From NCBI GenBank assembly GCA_001898485.1, contig MKTY01000018.1, positions 1 to 64,000 of the forward strand: DNA of 64,000 nt, in the 5' to 3' direction. Below are positions 8,990 to 17,455 of the stretch, one piece after another. This DNA is from Sphingobacteriales bacterium 46-32 (GTDB taxonomy: Bacteria; Bacteroidota; Bacteroidia; Chitinophagales; Chitinophagaceae). The stretch's first letter is position 1. The number at the start of each line of letters is the position of its first letter. The notes under the pieces are model-generated. The model searched no databases. It was given only the letters and a program-made list of their open reading frames with translations, and was not told the origin of the DNA. A program made the position numbers and the translations under genes.

Positions 8990-11641
8990 CTACAAATCCG
9001 TACAAATAAAAGAAGAGAGCCTTAACGGCAAATATATTTCATCTGGGCTATGTTTTATATAATCTTCTTTAACATCATCCCACATAAAGCCTGGTCTAAC
9101 AAGCGTGAAGTCATTTATTTTATTTACTGATTGAACATAGCTGTAACCCCACGGAGATTTGTAAATAATTTGACCTTGAACTGCAAGTGTATCGAAGTTT
9201 TTTTCTGCAAGTTGCTTCATAACTTTTTTAAATGCTGGACAAACTTTGTAATAAAACACCATCAGATTTTGTTCAAGTCCTTTGGTTCGCTGTTTTAGGT
9301 CAGAAATTCTAAGATTGATTTTAGTTTGCAAATCATCAAAATTATTTTCAAAATCATCAATATTTTTCCACCCTAAATAATGAAGCGTGTTTAGAAGCAT
9401 TGAAAAAAAGTAATGCATCTCGCCATCTTTCCAATAATTGTTTATCAGGCAAACAATCGTGTTTACAAGTGCATCGGCTTTTAATTCCTCAACTTTCTTT
9501 TTTGTATAATCAAATTCGTATTCTTTAAAGCCTGTTCTTGCCAACATTAAAAAATCGCCTATTAAGTTCAAACAACAACCTTTCACATTATTGTTGTCAT
9601 AATTGTTACTAAACGGAAGATAGCTAAAGAAATGTTGCTTGTCTTGCTCGTCGTATTTTTCTGTCTTGCCTCCATATTCAAGCATTAGCTCAAGCGTTAT
9701 CAAATATTTGGTTAAGTCTGTTAATGTGGGTTTATAGTTTTGAGGTCTATTGCTACCATAAAGAAGCTCTTGCTGATTATAATACAGATTATCAAAATAG
9801 CTTGTCAATTTTCTTTTTTCAGATTTTAGCAACGCAAAAGAAAGATTGCGAACTGTTTTCACTTCGTTTTCCTCATTTCCATCAATGTTACCTAAATTTT
9901 CTTCCTGTTCATCAATGCTAATATCAATCTGTCTGTTTGTGGACAGAGATTTGGAGTGAATGAATTTTAAAACATCTAAAACCCGAAGCGAAAGAGAAGA
10001 AAGCAAAAGACTTTTCTCATACGCAGAATGCTCAATTGGTTTGTAAGAAGAAAGGTCATACAGCTTTTCGGGCTCGTTGTTTCCGTCTCTTTTTGCATCT
10101 GTAGTTTTACGGCTATTCAGAATACTTGCACTTTCTTCGTTTTCCGTTTCATCAATTATCGCATAATGCAACAAGTCGAGAACTTTGCTTAGTTCTCCAT
10201 TTTGGATTTCGCTGTAAATCCTTTCTATGTCTTCAGTTTTAGGATTTGGATGGGTTTTCGCAAGAAGAAAATAATCAGACACCAAAAGTTTGTTTGATAC
10301 AAATTCATCCTCCATATTAGCCAATTGAACGTACTGAAAACTACCTAATTCTGCACTGAGTTTTACTTTTAGTTCTTGCTCAAACTTCGAGAATGTTTGG
10401 GAATGAAAATATCGGTTCTCTTTATCAAAAAGCATAAATTTAAACGGTTCTGAGAAATTGCCATTTAAGTGAATTGTAAGCTCATCATAAATCAATTCTG
10501 CGCTAAGAAGTTGAACCTGAAATTTATTATTCTTGATTATCGTTTCATAAATGGATTTATGAGCTGTAGAAGTAAAATCTGAAAGTTGTTTTTTGTTGCC
10601 AACTTTCAATTTTATGCCTAATTTATTAAGCAAGCTACCTTTTTCAGATTGTATAAGAAGTGAAACTTCTGCATTTGCATTTTTTCCTGCTAATGCCAAG
10701 CCCTCCGGTGTTATATTGGCACTTCCGAAAAGGCAAAATTCTTTTCCATCTTTTGTTTTAAAATGGATAATCTTTCCGTGAAGTTTAGAGTTTGAATTAT
10801 CAGATTTCGAATATTGAACTCTACTGATACCAGCATTGCACCAGTCGTAAAATGAAAATGTTTTACTCAAATCCATTGCCGATGGAATAAAACCACTTTC
10901 TTCTAAAACAACATTAATATCTGCTTTTGGGAAAAGATTTTTCAGCTCTTGCAGTACCTTTCCTTTGCTATCATAAAATGGAGAAATGGTAGTAATTTCA
11001 ACAATTTTTTCGTTGCTAATATGTTTTAATAGCTCATTCCAAATCGAAGAGGTTTCGGAATTGAATAAAAAAGCAACTTTCTCTTTTTGTGAAGTATTTA
11101 AAAATTCAAACGGTTTTACTGCTGGTAATTCATTAAGCCATTTTGAATGTTCAATTATCCACCTTGTGGTCTTTTCATTCATCTGACCTTTAACTGTTGA
11201 TGAAAGCATCGATAAATAATTCCAAGCAGATGAAAATATTGGGGCGTTCTCGGTCGAACGAATATCAAAATGATATGCTCCCCAAATTTCATCGTTGTTT
11301 CCATTTCCCGAATTGGTAAGATTTCCCGAACCAACAATTAACAAACCCTCCTTATCGCCAAATAGCATCCAAATTTTTGGATGAAATACTGATTTTTGAA
11401 AAACAGGATAAAGTGAATAACCGGCAGTAAGTTGCATTTCTTCGCCAGTGGCTTGGCTCATCAACTCTGAATAATAGTAGCCGTCAATAAAAACATTAAT
11501 GTTTCTCACACCACACGAACGCAACCATTTCATTGCTTTCATTTCAAAGTAGTAAAAGTCAAAGCTGAAAGTGGTAAGAATACAAGAATGATATCTTCTG
11601 CTTCCAATTAAAGTCAAAATATTTTCTCTTTCTAATGCCAT
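8990..11641 (-). CDS. Phospholipase-D-like double-HxK protein of a two-gene cargo module
   Basis: This 883-residue protein carries two PLD-superfamily half-sites. The first is FHPKIW (H87, K89), followed by GSGN at 104-107. The second is LHGKII (H288, K290), followed by GSANITPEGL at 306-315. Paired HxK...GSxN motifs form one active site in PLD-like nucleases and lipases. The region after residue 330 is long, helix-rich and unclassified, far larger than in simple PLD nucleases, and could be a sensor or scaffold. There is no signal peptide. Its ATG shares one base with the stop of the upstream gene (TAATG at 11639-11643), so the two are translationally coupled. Its placement as ICE cargo suggests a defence effector, but the substrate (DNA, RNA or lipid) is not known. 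Confidence 0.75.
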   Translation of the reverse strand: MALERENILTLIGSRRYHSCILTTFSFDFYYFEMKAMKWLRSCGVRNINVFIDGYYYSELMSQATGEEMQLTAGYSLYPVFQKSVFHPKIWMLFGDKEGLLIVGSGNLTNSGNGNNDEIWGAYHFDIRSTENAPIFSSAWNYLSMLSSTVKGQMNEKTTRWIIEHSKWLNELPAVKPFEFLNTSQKEKVAFLFNSETSSIWNELLKHISNEKIVEITTISPFYDSKGKVLQELKNLFPKADINVVLEESGFIPSAMDLSKTFSFYDWCNAGISRVQYSKSDNSNSKLHGKIIHFKTKDGKEFCLFGSANITPEGLALAGKNANAEVSLLIQSEKGSLLNKLGIKLKVGNKKQLSDFTSTAHKSIYETIIKNNKFQVQLLSAELIYDELTIHLNGNFSEPFKFMLFDKENRYFHSQTFSKFEQELKVKLSAELGSFQYVQLANMEDEFVSNKLLVSDYFLLAKTHPNPKTEDIERIYSEIQNGELSKVLDLLHYAIIDETENEESASILNSRKTTDAKRDGNNEPEKLYDLSSYKPIEHSAYEKSLLLSSLSLRVLDVLKFIHSKSLSTNRQIDISIDEQEENLGNIDGNEENEVKTVRNLSFALLKSEKRKLTSYFDNLYYNQQELLYGSNRPQNYKPTLTDLTKYLITLELMLEYGGKTEKYDEQDKQHFFSYLPFSNNYDNNNVKGCCLNLIGDFLMLARTGFKEYEFDYTKKKVEELKADALVNTIVCLINNYWKDGEMHYFFSMLLNTLHYLGWKNIDDFENNFDDLQTKINLRISDLKQRTKGLEQNLMVFYYKVCPAFKKVMKQLAEKNFDTLAVQGQIIYKSPWGYSYVQSVNKINDFTLVRPGFMWDDVKEDYIKHSPDEIYLPLRLSSFICTDL

Positions 11642-13242
11642 TAGTCAACCAAAAGTTTTGTGTGAAGCGGAGACAAAACCTTTTCCTCATCGATTACCTG
11701 CAAATCAAACATTATGTTTTGCAAAGCATTCATTCTCGGCGATGTATTTTTTGGTGGAAATATATCTATAAAACGTATGTATTGTTCTTCTATAAAAAAT
11801 TTATGCGTGGATTGTGAGCCATTACCCATTTTTCTAAGGGCAACCATTGTGTGTCTGTAAATTATTTTGCGTAAAATAAATTGTTCAACAAAATCTTTAA
11901 GTGTTTCTTTCTCTGCTTTATGAACTGTAAGGATTCCATCAACCATATTTCCATCTCTTTCTGTTCTCTTTCTACTCATAAATTCTTTCAAAGGATGCAA
12001 TTGTTCTCTATTATTTTTGAATAGCTGAAGTAAAAGGATGAAACCGTATTTACCAGCAAGAATTGGGTCTTTGGTTTGGTCGATTGCTTTTTTCGTTTCC
12101 TCTTCGTCGTTTGTTTCTGGAATAACGGACAGAATTTCTGCAACCAATGATGTTGGCTGTAATGTTTGGTTAAAATCCTTACAAATTTCTTTGGTGATAC
12201 TAGCCGAAAACTTCCCGACAAAAGACGGCAAATATTGGTCTTGCTGAAAATCGTAAAGATGTTGTAGTACTGCCCAAAATATTGTTCCGCAACTGTATTG
12301 CCAATATTCATTGAGTTGATAGCAATACCAACCCATATTGGTTTCTGTTTCGGGTTGAGTGCTTGAACCTAATTTTTTATGATAGCTTTCGAGCAAAAAT
12401 TTATACCAATTATAGTCATTATCGTTTTGAACCGCTGTTTTTATTAGCGATAAAATGGTTTCTCTTCTATGAAAAGTCACCAATTCTTCAACTTCTTGGC
12501 TTGGCTCATCTTTGTCAAGGAGCATTTCCATATACAATTGCCATTCGCTGCTTTCAGTTTCTATAGTCTCAATCGCAAAATATTTGATTAGTTCTGGAAT
12601 ATCCGATTGGTAAAGCTTTCCTTTTTTTATGTTGTTGTAGAACAGTTCTTTTATTTCAGCGGATAATAACATTTCAAAAGCGTCAGCCAATTGTTTTCCT
12701 GAAACTTTTTGTCTTGGATGTGGTTGGCTGATATTGTAAACAACATCGCCAAAATCATTAACCGCAGTAATAATCAATGAAAGAGCTTGCATAGCCCCGT
12801 AATAATATTGTCCGAAAGCACCTGACGGATATTTCCAATAAACATTTTTGTCGGTACCGTCTTTATCAGCTCCCTCGGCTAAATCAAAATAATTTTCTTC
12901 AACTGTACTGAGAAGGTTTGATGCGAAGTTACTACCAGTAATTTGCTGAACTCCCTTCCGCTGGCTTTGCATTATGATGGCAATCATCAACTCAGCCCTA
13001 CGAATAAATCGGTATTGTTCTTTTGAATTTCCTTGTTTCTCCGTTTTAAAGTAAAAATCTAACAACCAACAATAAAAACCGTAGTAACGCAGCCGATTAG
13101 TCAAGTTAGAAATTCCGGGCAACATCGTTGCATAAGTTGCCTCTGACGTTGTCTGAAGCCCTAATGGGTCAAGTCCTGTAATTAAATTTATTGACGCTCC
13201 CCAAAACGGATAGTTTGATTTGCCTTTTTGTAAAACTGCCAT
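11641..13242 (-). CDS. Uncharacterised 533-residue partner of the PLD-like protein
   Basis: I do not recognise a defined domain with confidence. The protein is soluble, helix-rich and has no signal peptide. A motif near residues 40-60 (LPGISNLTNRLRYYGFYCWL) resembles the PG-x-S/T-N...R-x-R-Y-Y/F start of proteins in the DUF6361 style that I recall next to PLD-family genes in defence contexts; this is memory-based and untested. It is the first gene of the module, with its stop overlapping the PLD-gene start. A good TAnnTTTG element lies about 40 bp upstream. It may be a sensor or regulator of the PLD effector. Confidence 0.6.
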   Translation of the reverse strand: MAVLQKGKSNYPFWGASINLITGLDPLGLQTTSEATYATMLPGISNLTNRLRYYGFYCWLLDFYFKTEKQGNSKEQYRFIRRAELMIAIIMQSQRKGVQQITGSNFASNLLSTVEENYFDLAEGADKDGTDKNVYWKYPSGAFGQYYYGAMQALSLIITAVNDFGDVVYNISQPHPRQKVSGKQLADAFEMLLSAEIKELFYNNIKKGKLYQSDIPELIKYFAIETIETESSEWQLYMEMLLDKDEPSQEVEELVTFHRRETILSLIKTAVQNDNDYNWYKFLLESYHKKLGSSTQPETETNMGWYCYQLNEYWQYSCGTIFWAVLQHLYDFQQDQYLPSFVGKFSASITKEICKDFNQTLQPTSLVAEILSVIPETNDEEETKKAIDQTKDPILAGKYGFILLLQLFKNNREQLHPLKEFMSRKRTERDGNMVDGILTVHKAEKETLKDFVEQFILRKIIYRHTMVALRKMGNGSQSTHKFFIEEQYIRFIDIFPPKNTSPRMNALQNIMFDLQVIDEEKVLSPLHTKLLVD

Positions 13243-13281
13243 TTAAAAATTCATATTGATTTATTATTAACCTATATTTTT

Positions 13282-13289
13282 CAAATTTA
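13282..13289 (-). promoter_or_regulatory. Candidate -7 element for the PLD-like module
   Basis: Reading the minus strand, TAAATTTG matches the Bacteroidota -7 consensus TAnnTTTG exactly, about 40 bases upstream of the ATG at 13242. No convincing TTTG -33 box was found at the usual 19-21 bp spacing, so this is a moderate call. Confidence 0.4.
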
Positions 13290-13416
13290 CAAAATAAACT
13301 ATGCTGAAATTTATCGCGGAGCCAAACACTACCTTTCAGAGCCAAAGCCTGCAACATTTTCTAACGCTGTCATTAGCATTTATAAATTCGACTTCCATAG
13401 CAAAATTGAGCAAACA

Positions 13417-13728
13417 ATGGAAGTAATCGCAATACAAAAATCCGCATTGGACGAAATGAAGAATGAAATGAAAGCACTTTTGGAATTGACCGAAAATGCT
13501 ACGCAGAAATATACGCCCATCTTCAACGAAGAGCAATGGCTCGATAACCAGGAAGTGTGCCTGATGATGAATATTACCAAGCGGACTTTGCAGACGTATA
13601 AGGACAAAGGTTTATTACCATACTCCCGACTGAACCGCAAAAATTATTATAAACGCTCGGATGTACAGGCTTTGCTCGAAGCCGAACAGCCGGACAATAC
13701 TACTGAAAATGGATTTATTCACGAATGA
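13417..13728 (+). CDS. Helix-turn-helix DNA-binding protein (AlpA/excisionase type) 1
   Basis: This 103-residue protein has an N-terminal coiled segment (residues 1-35) and a winged helix-turn-helix of the AlpA/MerR-like excisionase type from about residue 44 (NQEVCLMMNITKRTLQTYK, then GLLPYSRLNRKNYYKRSDV). Pairs of such genes are common in CTnDOT-type elements and act as excisionase or transcriptional regulators. The next gene starts 20 bp before its stop in another frame, implying coupled translation. It probably controls excision or transfer of this ICE, but the target is not known. Confidence 0.82.
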   Translation: MEVIAIQKSALDEMKNEMKALLELTENATQKYTPIFNEEQWLDNQEVCLMMNITKRTLQTYKDKGLLPYSRLNRKNYYKRSDVQALLEAEQPDNTTENGFIHE

Positions 13729-14002
13729 TAGTGACGAAATCGTTGCACATCATGAAATGATAACGCAGCTACGAAATCGTATCGAACAAATATTAAAAAA
13801 CTACCGTCCTGTAATGAACGGGGAAATATATCTGTCTGGCGAAGATGTTTGTAAGCTGCTCCATGTCAGCAAACGGACTTTACAGCAATATCGTGATGAT
13901 AGCATACTGCCGTACGTACAAATAGCCGGTAAGATTATTTATAAGGAAAGCGATATTCTGACCATACTGGAGCGAAATTACGTTTCCGCTAAACCAAAAT
14001 GA
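13709..14002 (+). CDS. Helix-turn-helix DNA-binding protein (AlpA/excisionase type) 2
   Basis: This 97-residue protein starts at the ATG at 13709; a longer frame from 13661 lies deep in the upstream gene and is less likely. It has the same layout as its neighbour: an N-terminal helix followed by a helix-turn-helix (GEDVCKLLHVSKRTLQQYR) and a wing (LPYVQIAGKIIYKESDI). The two genes look like an ancient tandem duplication that has diverged. Together they probably form the regulatory or excisionase pair of the ICE. Confidence 0.82.
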   Translation: MDLFTNDSDEIVAHHEMITQLRNRIEQILKNYRPVMNGEIYLSGEDVCKLLHVSKRTLQQYRDDSILPYVQIAGKIIYKESDILTILERNYVSAKPK

Positions 14003-14103
14003 TTGCAACCTTTTTTTGCCATACATGCTGTCGAAAAGGAACGAGTTTAGTATCTTTACCATCGAAAATATAAAAATACTTAAAGTGTTTTTGCTTTAAG
14101 TCC

Positions 14104-14214
14104 CACATTGAAAACTGGTAATTTTTAGACAACGGGACAGATAAGTAGGAACGCTCACGCTATAGGCGTGGGCGCTCGCTTATTCGTTGTCGGGTATACC
14201 AGTACCTCAATGTG
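14104..14214. repeat. 111-bp imperfect inverted repeat upstream of the receiver-like gene
   Basis: Nested complementary segments can be read by eye: CACATTG (14104-14110) with CAATGTG (14208-14214), ACTGGTA with TACCAGT, GACAACG (14128-14134) with CGTTGTC (14185-14191), ATAAG with CTTAT, and a GC-rich tip GCTCACGC/GCGTGGGC around a TATA loop. The structure could act as a long RNA hairpin in the leader of the gene at 14280, as a protein-binding palindrome, or be a small non-autonomous element. Confidence 0.65.
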
Positions 14215-14279
14215 CGGTAAGTGTAGTTGCCTGCGCTTTCTTTTTGTGCAGGGCTACATCAACACAAAAAAGGTATGAT

Positions 14280-14678
14280 ATGGAAACTGGTACTGCACAA
14301 AAAACAATCTCCCTGTCTTTTATTAATGATAAAAGCCCGATAACCGATAGCATCTGTAAAGATCTCGCTGCATCCGAAATGAAAGTCCTATGTCGGTCAG
14401 AAAATATTGAGGATGGACTATCTCAATTGTCTTCATTGAATAAACTTCCCAAAATCTGTATTATTGATTTGGATTTTTACGACCAAAATGTGCTGGTGCA
14501 GCTTCACAAATTAAAAACAGAATATCCTACAATAAAACTGATTGCCCATAGTGATATAGATGATGAGAAAGTTGGGAAATCTCTTTTGGATATTGGTTTT
14601 TCAAGTTATCTGCTACTTGGTAGTGATGTGGATGATTTTAAAAGAGTAATTGAAACCGCTATGAATGAGGCTAGATAG
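14280..14678 (+). CDS. Degenerate response-regulator receiver-domain protein
   Basis: The chosen start is the ATG at 14280, giving 132 residues; a frame from 14187 runs back through the palindrome and is unlikely. The product is a stand-alone receiver-like fold: a beta1 strand (ISLSFINDK), the segment KICIIDLDFYD that holds the likely phospho-acceptor Asp, the alternating switch segment IKLIAHSD, and the beta5 segment SYLLLGSD. The conserved Lys of beta5 is Leu or Gly here and the N-terminal acidic pair is reduced, so classical phosphorylation is doubtful. No output domain follows. It may regulate the ICE by protein contact. Confidence 0.6.
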   Translation: METGTAQKTISLSFINDKSPITDSICKDLAASEMKVLCRSENIEDGLSQLSSLNKLPKICIIDLDFYDQNVLVQLHKLKTEYPTIKLIAHSDIDDEKVGKSLLDIGFSSYLLLGSDVDDFKRVIETAMNEAR

Positions 14679-14707
14679 GACGTTAAATCATTTCATCCTG
14701 TAACCGA

Positions 14708-15697
14708 CTAATATTCATATAAAATGCTGACTATTTTTTCATCATTTAATACAAACCTTATCTGCTCGTATTTTTGAGTAGGGTGCATATTACCTTCTGT
14801 AGGTAGCGGAAAATATTTGACACCAATAGTCACATTTGGTAAGTTAAAACTCCAAGACGACCTAATTTTAAAATTCTTACCACACAATTGTTGTTTGGAT
14901 GAGTTCAAATATTCTTTGAATTTTGAAAGACCTTCGGTTTCAAATATAGTTTTCCAGTTTTTACGTTCTTCAAAAATAATATTTTCGTAAAGATTATGCA
15001 CAATACTGCTATCGTCGGAAGCGTTACAAGCATTTATAAAATCCCTGATGATTTTTCGTGGTAGTTTCTGAATTTTTCTATTTTCCTTATTTTTATTTTT
15101 AATGTAAGTGCTAAAATCCTTACCTACTAATTCAGACAACTTATAGTATCCTGAATGAAAGGCTTCTAAAGGAGATTTATACAATCTATCTTTAAAAAAT
15201 GCTGCTTCTTTAGCTTCATCGGTTTCAAAACAATCCAGAAGTAAAAAACCTTTTTCTTCAGTAGCGCTGTTAATACCATTCACAATATTTACAAAGTAGT
15301 ACTGCTCTTTATCTTCAAACAGGACTTTTATTTTAGGGTTGAATTTTTCAGATTTATTTGCCGATGCCTTTACAAGATATTTAGTTTCATCTAAAGGGTT
15401 TTCAATCCTTCTTCCCCAACCATCAGTTGATAATTCTGATTGGAATCGGGAAATCTGAACTCGTATTTCTTTACGTCCTTTTTCAAGGTCAGTAGTAAAT
15501 TCATATCCAGGAAAAGAATTGAGAATGGCTGTGTCTAATTCCCATTCCTCATAATCACTTGTAAAATCTATTTGATAGCTAAATTCATATTCCCGAATGT
15601 AAACCGGAAATTGGAACTTGTTCCCTATAATTGTTTGCTCTAATATAGTAATATCGGATTTCCTGTTTACGTTTATTGATATTTCTGTTTCTATCAT
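14708..15697 (-). CDS. Uncharacterised protein of a three-gene ICE cargo module
   Basis: This is a 329-residue soluble protein with no signal peptide or membrane segment and no domain I recognise. The N-terminal third is beta-rich and ends in a stretch of acidic and aromatic residues (FTSDYEEWELDTAIL); the middle contains a Lys/Asn-rich, probably disordered linker (IKNKNKENRKIQKLPRK). It is the last gene of the module, 19 bp after the PD-(D/E)xK-like gene. Its AT-rich composition differs from the surrounding tra and PRTRC genes and matches the other two genes of the module. Confidence 0.6.
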   Translation of the reverse strand: MIETEISINVNRKSDITILEQTIIGNKFQFPVYIREYEFSYQIDFTSDYEEWELDTAILNSFPGYEFTTDLEKGRKEIRVQISRFQSELSTDGWGRRIENPLDETKYLVKASANKSEKFNPKIKVLFEDKEQYYFVNIVNGINSATEEKGFLLLDCFETDEAKEAAFFKDRLYKSPLEAFHSGYYKLSELVGKDFSTYIKNKNKENRKIQKLPRKIIRDFINACNASDDSSIVHNLYENIIFEERKNWKTIFETEGLSKFKEYLNSSKQQLCGKNFKIRSSWSFNLPNVTIGVKYFPLPTEGNMHPTQKYEQIRFVLNDEKIVSILYEY

Positions 15698-15716
15698 TTA
15701 AATAATGCTGTTAGGT

Positions 15717-16805
15717 CTAACGTCTATTAAATTTTTTGTCGACATCGATAGGTATAAATTTGTTAAAAAGATACTTAGGCATATTTAATCGTGCAACAAT
15801 CGGCAGGTTTTCTCCCTCTGCCGCAAGAACCCTGTCTTCAAAAGTCAGTTGGAGAATATTTGTTGCTGCAAAGATTTCCTTTGAAATTTTCTTTTTAGCA
15901 AACGGATTGTGGAAAATAAAAAGGCCATCGGAGAGCTCTTCGGGATTATCCGGGTCTACCATCTGTGTTTTATATATTGGCGGCTCGTAATCCTGTCGGA
16001 CATTCAGCACAGTATTAAGCTGCAAGCTGGATAACGATTGTGATATGGAAAGCGATGTTAACTTTCCCAGAGTAGTTGTACATGAAAATATTACTGCAGA
16101 GATATGCTCAAATGAGTTGTCATTGAACAGGCCTACGGGAATGGTTGATGTTGTATTGGGTTTTGTGATTTCTGTTACCGTACTAAAACCATTTTTTGAG
16201 GGGATAAAATACAGTCCATAGAGCAATGCGAGCAATGGGTAATAATATTCCCTGCCATAATCTATTTGCCCGTATGAACTCAGGGCAATGACAAAAGGTG
16301 TTTCCTGGTCAACCCATTCACAATTTGCGTACCCGTTTACATATTTTTTACTCTTTGAAAGTATGGCATTTGAATTTCTGACAATAGCCTCGTCCAGAAA
16401 TTCATTATAGTTCTCCTGTAGGTGCGGAGGTTCCAGCATACTGAGAATATTGTCCATGTTTCTATTTTCTTCTCCCTTATCTCCCTGTCTAATATTTGAT
16501 ACTACCGCTTCAATATTCAGATCAATGGGTGACTTAATGATAAAATCAGGTCTATCCTGGCTAAAGTCAATGACAAAACCGGCCTCCTTGAAGACCTTAT
16601 GAAGATAGAACTCCCAAAAACTGGAGTGGAAAGTGGTCTGAAACTCCTTAACAATTTTGTTGTCTCTGTCTACAAAGCCTTCAGTCCAACTTGTCACTAT
16701 CTTTCGTTCGCCATCCAAAGCAGGATTATCACGAAGAAGCTTAAATTTTCGATGCAATATATTTTCTTTTATGCCATCCAGTTTTCCGAATAGATTCAGT
16801 GTCAT
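15717..16805 (-). CDS. PD-(D/E)xK-like nuclease-fold protein (putative)
   Basis: This 362-residue soluble protein shows a run in its first hundred residues that resembles the PD-(D/E)xK nuclease core: a helix with E66 (SSFWEFYLHKVFKEAGF), then PDF at 86-88, then IEAV with E99 and Val or Ala in place of the usual Lys. Proteins with similar starts have been annotated as 'glycosaminoglycan attachment site', a label with no support here. The C-terminal part is unclassified. It is the middle gene of three on the minus strand, 20 bp after the HEPN-like gene. Whether it is catalytically active is open because the Lys is not obvious. Confidence 0.55.
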   Translation of the reverse strand: MTLNLFGKLDGIKENILHRKFKLLRDNPALDGERKIVTSWTEGFVDRDNKIVKEFQTTFHSSFWEFYLHKVFKEAGFVIDFSQDRPDFIIKSPIDLNIEAVVSNIRQGDKGEENRNMDNILSMLEPPHLQENYNEFLDEAIVRNSNAILSKSKKYVNGYANCEWVDQETPFVIALSSYGQIDYGREYYYPLLALLYGLYFIPSKNGFSTVTEITKPNTTSTIPVGLFNDNSFEHISAVIFSCTTTLGKLTSLSISQSLSSLQLNTVLNVRQDYEPPIYKTQMVDPDNPEELSDGLFIFHNPFAKKKISKEIFAATNILQLTFEDRVLAAEGENLPIVARLNMPKYLFNKFIPIDVDKKFNRR

Positions 16806-16825
16806 TATAGATTGGTGTAAGATTT

Positions 16826-17455
16826 TTATTTGTAAAATTTATCAAGAGTTTCTCTAATAATTGAATCTAACTGAATGAAATACTCTTTCGCTTCTTTTCT
16901 TGCCTTCAATTCTTGGAACAATCCCTGTACCCCAAGATTATATTTAGTTTCATATTCTTTAACTTCTGAGAAAGAAGATTCGCCAGATGTAGAATTAGGG
17001 TTTACTTGAAATCCTACTAATTTGTCCTCTCCGAATATTTCTTTTTTTGTTGCATGTGAATATGGATTTCTGTATTTCGTCTTAAGTTCTTTAAGAGTTT
17101 TCTTTTGCTCTTTTGTTATTAATCCGCTTGAACAACAAACATTTAGTACAGTTTCAAGGTTTTTGTCATCATATTCATCAATCACATCTTTATACATGCT
17201 TCCTAAATCAGTGTTATTCTTATCATAGCCTAATTTTAATTGAATCATTGTTTTAAAAAAATTTTCAAAAAAATGATTTGTTAGAGTTATAGCAGCCTGA
17301 TTTAAGCCATATAAAATACATAAACAGATTTCTTCTCGTAGAAAATCAAATTGGCTTGACCCGTATGCATTTTCAAGTTGGAATTTTATTTCGTTATAGT
17401 TTTCGTTTATTTTATTAATAGCATTCTTTTCTGCGTTTTGCATATTATCAATCAT
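16826..17455 (-). CDS. HEPN-like protein of a three-gene ICE cargo module (putative)
   Basis: This 209-residue all-helical protein has the motif RNPYSH (R129 to H134), which fits the Rx4-6H active site of HEPN-domain ribonucleases. A long hydrophobic helix pair (about residues 40-72, ICLCILYGLNQAAITLTNHF) precedes it, as in many HEPN folds. It is the first gene of the module. HEPN proteins often act as toxins or abortive-infection effectors. The Rx4H motif alone is short and can occur by chance, so the call is tentative. Confidence 0.5.
   Translation of the reverse strand: MIDNMQNAEKNAINKINENYNEIKFQLENAYGSSQFDFLREEICLCILYGLNQAAITLTNHFFENFFKTMIQLKLGYDKNNTDLGSMYKDVIDEYDDKNLETVLNVCCSSGLITKEQKKTLKELKTKYRNPYSHATKKEIFGEDKLVGFQVNPNSTSGESSFSEVKEYETKYNLGVQGLFQELKARKEAKEYFIQLDSIIRETLDKFYK

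Noticed and set aside
15717-16805. Glycosaminoglycan attachment label for the PD-(D/E)xK-like protein
   Set aside because: No attachment motif or export signal supports it; the protein is cytosolic and nuclease-fold-like.
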